Below, piece after piece: positions 57,789 to 64,000 of a DNA stretch of 64,000 bases (the stretch's first letter is position 1; each line of letters opens with the position of its first letter). A model generated the notes under the pieces. The model did no database searches and had not been told where the DNA came from. It worked only from the letters and a program-made list of their open reading frames with translations. Origin of the DNA: Lactarius indigo (Eukaryota; Basidiomycota; Agaricomycetes; Russulales; Russulaceae); contig JAFKAC010000009.1 of NCBI GenBank assembly GCA_025766275.1, forward strand, positions 992,001 through 1,056,000. Reading direction: 5' to 3'. The position numbers and the translations under genes are program-made.

Positions 57789-58660
57789 CCCTGGGTTCCC
57801 TGAACGCCCCACAGATTAACCCGGGGCATTGTGGGTTGTTATCACTGTCACGAAGTGTATCCCGTAATACTTGTACTTGTAGTACCTTGACTTGTACGTC
57901 GCAATTCGCATTATTATTCTTCCTTTCTTCCCTGCCCTTGCAAGATTAGATACTCACCATACCCACGTGGTTGTATGTGATCGGTTTCTGTATGGATAGT
58001 GCTTGCGCGGATAATCACGCCCCGAGTGGCATAAGATCATCACAGCAGCCTGAGTGGACGAGCACGGAGGTGCTAGTGCTGATGTCAGTTTTGTAGGTCG
58101 GTGTCGCATCACAAACAAGGTGAGGCTGGTACCAGTACGTGAACGGTAGCAACCTATCGGTGGCATACAATCGACGGTCAACGACGGGTCATTGAGTCGT
58201 GGGTTAATGAAACTATGACGACACCGTCAACACATTCTATAGTGAATTTATTCAATACTCGGTCTCGGCAATTTTCAATGAGACAATCCTAGAACAGCAC
58301 GTCGGTTGCACAGGAGTTCCTCGAGTGTTGTTTCATTGGCTCTCGGCGGCGCCATTCCAAGGTCGAAGCGATTGAGGATATTGCACATTGACGCCCCGCG
58401 CAAGGCCCCACGCGTGAACGAGAACGTGTGGGTATCATCAATGTTGTCCCCCGAGACGAAGTGAATGCCGCCACCACAACCACAAGCATCGCGACAATAT
58501 CACGACTGTGGCTGTCGGAAATAACGATAGCTCGACCGTAGGCGCGTGGGCGCGCCCACGTGGATTCGTCAGGCGGCTTATCAATGATTACATACAACCA
58601 CCCGTGGTCTGAACGAAATCCAAAGTTCCTTACAGGTCTACGGGAGAGCTCTACTGACAA
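57789..58660. other. 3' flank of unit C
   Basis: 57789-58255 repeats the flank behind unit B. From 58256 to 58660 no gene is clear. A minus-strand open frame (58289-58717) runs into the U6 gene and is not supported, although a stretch reading GDNIDDTHTFSFTRGALRG in another minus frame looks protein-like and may be a relic. Confidence 0.5.
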
Positions 58661-58661
58661 T

Positions 58662-58686
58662 TGCTCCCTTCGGGGATGCATATGAA

Positions 58687-58717
<31 letters not shown>

Positions 58718-58770
58718 GGCCCCTGCACAAGGATGACACGCTGTTTCAGAGTGGTAGACCTACGGGTCTC
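58662..58770 (+). ncRNA. U6: U6 spliceosomal snRNA
   Basis: The core is unmistakable: TTGGAACGATACAGAGAAGA with the ACAGAGA box at 58701-58707, the AGC triad in TTAGCATGGCCCCTGC, then GCACAAGGATGACACGC. The 5' stem-loop GCTCCCTTCGGGG fits. The 3' part after GACACGC has its own hairpin (agacc-tacg-ggtct, about 58757-58769) and is followed by T runs at 58779-58782 and 58784-58787 suited to Pol III termination. No clear TATA box about 30 bases upstream and no box B seen. It could therefore be a retroposed or degenerate copy; the perfect core argues for a real gene. Confidence 0.88.
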
Positions 58771-58789
58771 AATATTTATTTTATTTTCT

Positions 58790-61700
58790 ATTCTCAACAA
58801 TCCTCGTGTGGCAGTGATCGTATTGTTTTCTTAAAGTATACACTCAAGGAATCTTCCCTATCTTACCACCAGGGATATGTGTTTTTTCTCGTTACAGTCT
58901 CGGATAGTAGGGTGTGCCCCGATTTCTATGTTGGTTTGGTGTCCGCAATCTCCTCTGCATGACACGCCCCGATAATCGGTCTCATGGGGGGAACGGATGC
59001 TGTCCACAGTAACCTAGTATCTGGTATACTTGTGTGCTTGGGCACATCTTATCGCTCGGCGCTCTACAGTGCCCGGGCCTCCTCACCAAATGTTGCCCGA
59101 TTAGCCCTTCGCTTGTACCGCTGAACAGTTAGAGAAGTACTGATTTTGAACGATGCTCATACGAGCTCTGCCAAGAACAGCCGCCACCCTTGATTGGTCT
59201 GACAGATGTACCATACGGAAAGTTCTGCAAGCTGAGGCTGTACACTGGTCGGCGGCGCAAGGACATGCGCTCGGCTACTTGCCCAAGGCATTACATAGCT
59301 CAATCGACGGTGCCTTTGGTACTCTTCTCTGGGGACCCTCCTCCTGGTGTATCCTACGCCCCTATTCCCTGTGAATGACCCCCTGGGCGTAGCGATCGAC
59401 TTCTTGTACGGACCTGACATAAGGCCTTGGGATAGAGGCAATCATCCACCAGTATCAGCGGCTAGAATGGGTTGTCTCTGAGTTCCTGTATTGAGCGGTC
59501 TTTCTGTGAATGCAATTCAGCTAGCCTCTATGCTACATCTTCTATTTCATCAAGTTCTCAATACCAAGTACATACGCAATGGCATATGTCTGGCGCTGAT
59601 CCTCTGATCACTTAATTTATTGAGTTTGGGGCATGTAAGATCTACTACTAATTTACTAGCAATGGACAGCAACTTACTGTAGTTGGGAGTGCCCGAGGCC
59701 CGTGACTTAGAAAGCGCAGTGTCAGCCACCATAATCGAAAGTGATCAGGTAGGTCTGGTGGAACGCACAGCATCCATCGATAGCGGAGAATCCATCAGTG
59801 TTGCACCCGGGGTTTGAACCAGCGTTCAAGCCCCGGCAAGCATCGTCGTACAATCAGCGCCAGAAGTCATTGGAGCAGCGAGATGGTGGCTTCCACAGCC
59901 TGTTGGTAGTCAGATAGGGGCTTGACATAGATACACAAAGAAGGAAAGACGCACGGGTGGTCCGCAGCTTGTTCCTTCCGCCCCATTCAATTTTCCGCGA
60001 AAGATGATCGACGAACGTGTAAATGAGTCCTCGCGCGGAGATGTCGGGGAAGCCGCGGCCAGAAGCGCTGCAATTTTATATGATAGAAGTTGGATGGGTC
60101 GCGGATGCAAATATAGACGTACTTGTAGAGGCCGCGATATCCGTCGCCGAGGTTCTGGAAAACCGTGGACACGGCTTCGTCCTAGTAGTCCAGGCGCAGT
60201 AGTCTGAGAAGTCTCCGCTAGGAGGGTCCGCTGCGACCTCCGGACCTGCGAAAGCATGGCAGGGTGGTGGGCCTGAGCGACCTCTTCCTGCACTTATACT
60301 GCTTGCAGGCAGCGTCACATGTACAGGGTGCAGTGAATGCGGGCATAAACGGACTTCGCTGTTGGTCTTGCATTCCCCTCGACCGACACCAAAGTCGCTG
60401 CTCGAGAATAGGACGCTAACGCCGCCCAAACGGGCTGCACAAGAACCTCGCATAGCTCTGCCGCGTACCGCCACCTCCTTAGCCAAGGTGAGCAACTTCT
60501 TCGTACCCTCTGACCCCACAGGGTATACCGTGCCAATCTATCACGGCCCTGAGAAGCGACGGCAGTATCGAAGTCTGCGCAGACAGGCATGGTTGCCTGG
60601 CAGTATGGTATCATTCCTACGGTCGCCAGTACGACCTAACATGGGGGTGGTTCGGTTTCACGCCATGCTAGTATTTTCAGTGCTAGTTGAGGTCCCATGC
60701 GTGATAAGACCTACTGTCGTGGATAATAAGTGCATATGTACCATGGTAAGGGAACTCCGCGGGGATAGTATAGGACAACATGGCAGAGTGCGACGGAGAC
60801 ACGCACGGAACTTAGCAGACCTAGTAACTGTGGAGATATCAAAAGATTCAAAAGGAAAGAGTTTCACAGGAGCAATATTGTATACTCTCCGAGGCAGAGT
60901 GGTCATTGCCGAATCTGGAGTGGGCCGCTGCTAGCGCTGGCCGAGACAGCTGCCTGTAACCGAAGTCTGGATTATCACAGCCTATTTGGCGTAAACCCGT
61001 CGCTTCGACGTAGGGCACTTGGAGCCTGCATCCACACCATCCACCATTTTGACGCATCGGCTTGTGGAGTCGAAGTCTCAGATCTCAGTGCTCGACCCGG
61101 GCTTACTGTAGCTTGAAGACTTCGAACGTGGGCGGTGCCGCGAGTACCTCGACCAATTTTCCCCATCCCACTCCACGATAATGGAGTAATGATGGAGCGC
61201 AGTGATAGCTGGCTAGGTGAGTTATCGAATATTGTTCAATAAACAAACGCACTTCGATTGGGGGACCACCAGTCCATAATCCTCTGTTCCCATCTGCGTT
61301 GTTTTTACCATTCCTCCCATCTTGCGAAACTCACACTACCCACGGCACCCCTTCGCCGCTAGACCCCTCAATAGATCTAGCACTCTGATGCTGTACAGGG
61401 GCAGTGGCCCAGGCCAACATGAAAGTAGCCGAGAAGAACGATGTGGAGCTGCTCGACAAGCATGTTTTGGTGGAGCGGCGGACTTGAATCGACCCGTGCG
61501 AATCCCGTATTGGAATAGGATGAGGAGTGCAGCATCCAACTAACATACAGTCACGAGTAGCCAAAATTTCAAGCAAAAAGGGCACTTCCCACCACGAGGC
61601 AACACCGCACCATGACTTCCATACCAGCACACCCGTTATCTTTATACTTGAGCCGCGGTGGAGTGTCTTGAGTTTGATAAGTGTTCAGAAGCGCAAACTA

Positions 61701-62633
61701 AAAAATCGCGTGCGAGTCGGCGGACAACAGGACGACCATGTGGTACACGTTCTCGTAACTCACAGTTGTCTCAGGCTTTCGTTCCTTCATTCTACCTTAC
61801 TTCCTCTGTTATTTTAATTTTTAATTTTACCTGACAAAGGATTGAGTAGGCTCGTCAAATGAAGTTGCCTCGCCACATCTCTCAATGAAATGCTGAGCAC
61901 TCTCACGAGACCAAGCACGAGATAGCTCACTCCACTGTGACTCTAGCGTGATAGTTTCTGACTTGCGCCTTACTGTATCGCCGTTGGAGTGGTTGGTGAT
62001 TACTCTAGATCTCTCACTGTAAAAGCACTAATAGGTCATGGTCTTATCTGAATTGCTTTAGGGCCCGTATCAAGTTCTTGGTGCTGCACACACAGACAAT
62101 TCCATTGATGGAGGAGATTAGACTTCGCCCTTGGGAGTATCATCGTCCAAGTTGGCGTCCGAGTCGGTGTAATAAACGAGCAATTATTGCTGGCTACGGC
62201 ATGTATCTATACTATTTTTGACAGTGTCTCTTAAACACAGTAACAGGCTTGATCTACTCCAGACTCAGGTGTAAACGACCGCGCACTGCGCACTTGGTAG
62301 CCAGCGTGAGTCATTACCTACTTTGAAAATGGTATTGGAACGCCCATGGGATGCCAAGATCCGTCGAGGATCAAGCACGTGAACCGAGGACAGAGGCAGT
62401 GATACACCTGTCGAAGTTGTTATTGTGGCCCACTAGCACACCACCGGTTATAGCGTACTCTGGCCAGATGCCCCGCGCACGTTCCTTTCCGTCTGAACCA
62501 CGCTGTTTAGGAATCGGCAGTGAGAGCACTTGCCCTGAGCCGATCGAAGTCTCCGCGCTTCCACGGTCTGCACGTATAATGAAGGACACCGGAATGGCTG
62601 AACCTACTTCGCTCTTCCTCTCTCTCCGCCTGG
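58790..62633. other. Gene-poor stretch before unit D
   Basis: No gene can be supported. The 190-residue frame at 60362-60934 and frames on the opposite strand have no recognisable motifs. An inverted repeat lies at 59808-59836. From roughly 62300 on, the sequence is probably the 5' flank of unit D, but similarity to the other units is weak. Confidence 0.5.
59808..59836. repeat. Inverted repeat with box-B-like core
   Basis: ccggggtttgaac and gttcaagccccgg form a 13-bp stem with one G-T type mismatch and a 3-base loop. The core ggtttgaacc resembles a Pol III box B, but there is no box A at tRNA distance. Confidence 0.55.
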
Positions 62634-64000
62634 ATGCAAAACTCACATTATGACAGCGAGCCAACACCATCTGGCAGCACATTTACCCGTGGAAGTACCC
62701 TGACTCTCCCTTACCCCTCTCCACGCACCCTCGTGTTATGCTTTGATGGGACCGGCGATCAGTTTGATGCGGATGTACGTCGTGATGCTTTGGTTTCATA
62801 TCGCTCGCTGACCAAAGGGACCGCCACCATTCGAAGAACACGAATATTGTACAGTTTTGCTCCACCCTGAAGAAGGACGATAAGAACCAGCAGATGGTTT
62901 ACTATCAGGTCCGTCTGAGGCCGTGGCGCCCACGATTTAGCACCATAACGGGCACACAGTAACTGGAAATGTCTTCCTAGTCTGGCGTCGGGACGTGCAC
63001 CGTCCCCGAAGTCGTGACGCCAATTAGAGCGACCTTCCAAAAGCTCCTCAACATGGCCATCGCAAATCACCTTGACGCACACATAATGGGGACGTCATAC
63101 TGACTGATGCGTATAAGTGTGCTTTGAACTCACCGGCTACTTTATGCAGGTGGTTACGAATTCCTGATGGAAAACTGTACGTCCACCAAACAATACTCCC
63201 ACAGAAAAACGGGATTCACATGCTGCCACCAGATCGTAGCAACGATAAGATATGCATCTTTGGTTTCTCACGCGGCGCATATACCGCACGAGCGTTGGCG
63301 GGCATGATCCACAAGGTCTGCACCTGTCAACACGAAGCCTTTAATAGTATGGCTCTGAGCTTAGGCTGACGCGCTGCCAGGTCGGTCTACTTCCGGCAGG
63401 GAACAGCCAGCAAGTTCCCTTTGCGTATCAGATGTACACACAAGACGACGAAGAGGGGTGGAAACAAAGCAGGAAGTTCAAGGAAGCCTTTTCAATAGAT
63501 GTGGCAGTGGAATTTCTTGGCGTCTGGTACCTGTTTCAGCCCCGTTTGCCGTTTGCCGTCTTAACACACGATACTGTGCGACGTAGGGACACAGTTTGCT
63601 CGGTCGGCTTTATCCCTCGCGACCTCCCATTCACAGCGTCCAATACTGCCGTTCGCTATTTCCGCCATGCCCTTGCATTGGATGAGCGGCGGGCGACATT
63701 TCAGGTGAATCATTGGCACCGAAGACTCAGATACAACCACGACAATGAAGAGCGCCCGCAGACCGATGTTCGCGAAGTTTGGTTTGCTGGTTGTCATGCC
63801 GGTTTCGTCTTTTGTCATTTTTATGACTTGACTCACTCTCTAACGTCGTGTATACGCAGACGTCGGGGGAGGTTCGGTCCCAAATGAGACAGAGAACAGC
63901 CTCGCTAGAATCTCATTACGTTGGATGGTCCTTGAGTGTTTCCGTACGGGAACCGGAATTCGGTTTCGCAAAGGGTCCCTTAAAAGGATTGGCATGGACC
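62634..64000 (+). CDS. DUF2235 (Tle1-like) hydrolase, unit D, cut by window end
   Basis: Fourth paralogue, starting ATG 62634 (MQNSHYDSEPTPSGST). LVLCFDGTGDQFDAD, NIVQFCSTLKKDDKNQQMVYYQ, SGVGTCTVPEVVTPIRATF, GYEFLMEN, NDKICIFGFSRGAYTARALAG (GxSxG), VGLLPAGNSQQVPFAYQMYT, VEFLGVW, DTVCSVGFIPRDLPFTASNTAV, LALDERRATF, EVWFAGCHA joined to DVGGGSVPNETEN, then ECFRTGTGIRF at the edge. The first donor is GTACGT and the other junctions follow units B and C. No break in the visible part; the C-terminal third lies beyond the window. Confidence 0.83.

Noticed and set aside
58289..58717. 142-residue minus-strand open frame
   Set aside because: Overlaps the U6 gene and shows no known motif.
60362..60934. 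190-residue plus-strand open frame
   Set aside because: No recognisable domain, no splice structure, and competing frames on the other strand; cannot be supported as a gene.
61390..61560. Possible tRNA (box-A-like and box-B-like words around an apparent TTGAATC loop)
   Set aside because: Neither strand gives a paired acceptor stem or a T stem.
1..64000. CRISPR arrays, operons, ribosome binding sites
   Set aside because: No spaced direct repeats and clear eukaryotic gene structure; such bacterial features do not apply here.

Overview
The window looks like a piece of a filamentous basidiomycete (Agaricomycetes) genome. Most genes are cut by many introns of 50-60 bases with GT...AG ends. The families seen (Plavaka-type transposases, DUF6532-like partner proteins, fungal LysM proteins, a basidiomycete-type sesquiterpene synthase, neutral trehalase and a DUF2235 family) fit such a fungus. 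There are no bacterial-style operons and no CRISPR array.

Layout. 1-14.8 kb: two duplicated cytochrome P450 genes on the minus strand (202-2230, frameshifted; 12186-14222, better preserved but with a 569-bp MITE-like element pushed into its 5' end). A secreted two-LysM protein (3885-4587, minus) lies between them, with gene-poor DNA that holds only simple repeats and relics. 15.7-20.8 kb: a complete neutral trehalase gene (8 exons, plus) converges on a complete sesquiterpene synthase gene (3 exons, minus). 21.5-26.8 kb: a Copia protease relic, then a decayed partial copy of the trehalase 3' half, interrupted by a 5'-truncated LINE with poly(A) tail and 15-bp target duplication.

28.2-64 kb: four DUF2235 (Tle1-like alpha/beta hydrolase) paralogues, A to D, in the same orientation, the last cut by the window edge. 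Unit B is split by a 12.7-kb Plavaka/CACTA-type DNA transposon whose 15-bp inverted ends and small target duplication can be read exactly from the uninterrupted paralogue C. That transposon is itself interrupted by a complete 5.5-kb Ty1/copia retrotransposon with two 531-bp LTRs. A second Plavaka-type element (about 46.86-54.99 kb) separates units B and C. It has the same arrangement: transposase on the minus strand and a divergently transcribed DUF6532-like gene on the plus strand. It also carries a broken piece of a fungal transcription factor. A U6 snRNA gene lies at about 58.66 kb.

How it fits together: the synthase and the P450s could form a small terpene locus (inference only). The LysM protein points to chitin binding outside the cell, and the trehalase to trehalose breakdown in the cytosol. 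The main story is structural: serial gene duplication followed by nested insertions, several of which can be dated relative to each other from the sequence. Exon coordinates given to the base come from reading splice sites and frame by eye; spans without exon lists are less certain.
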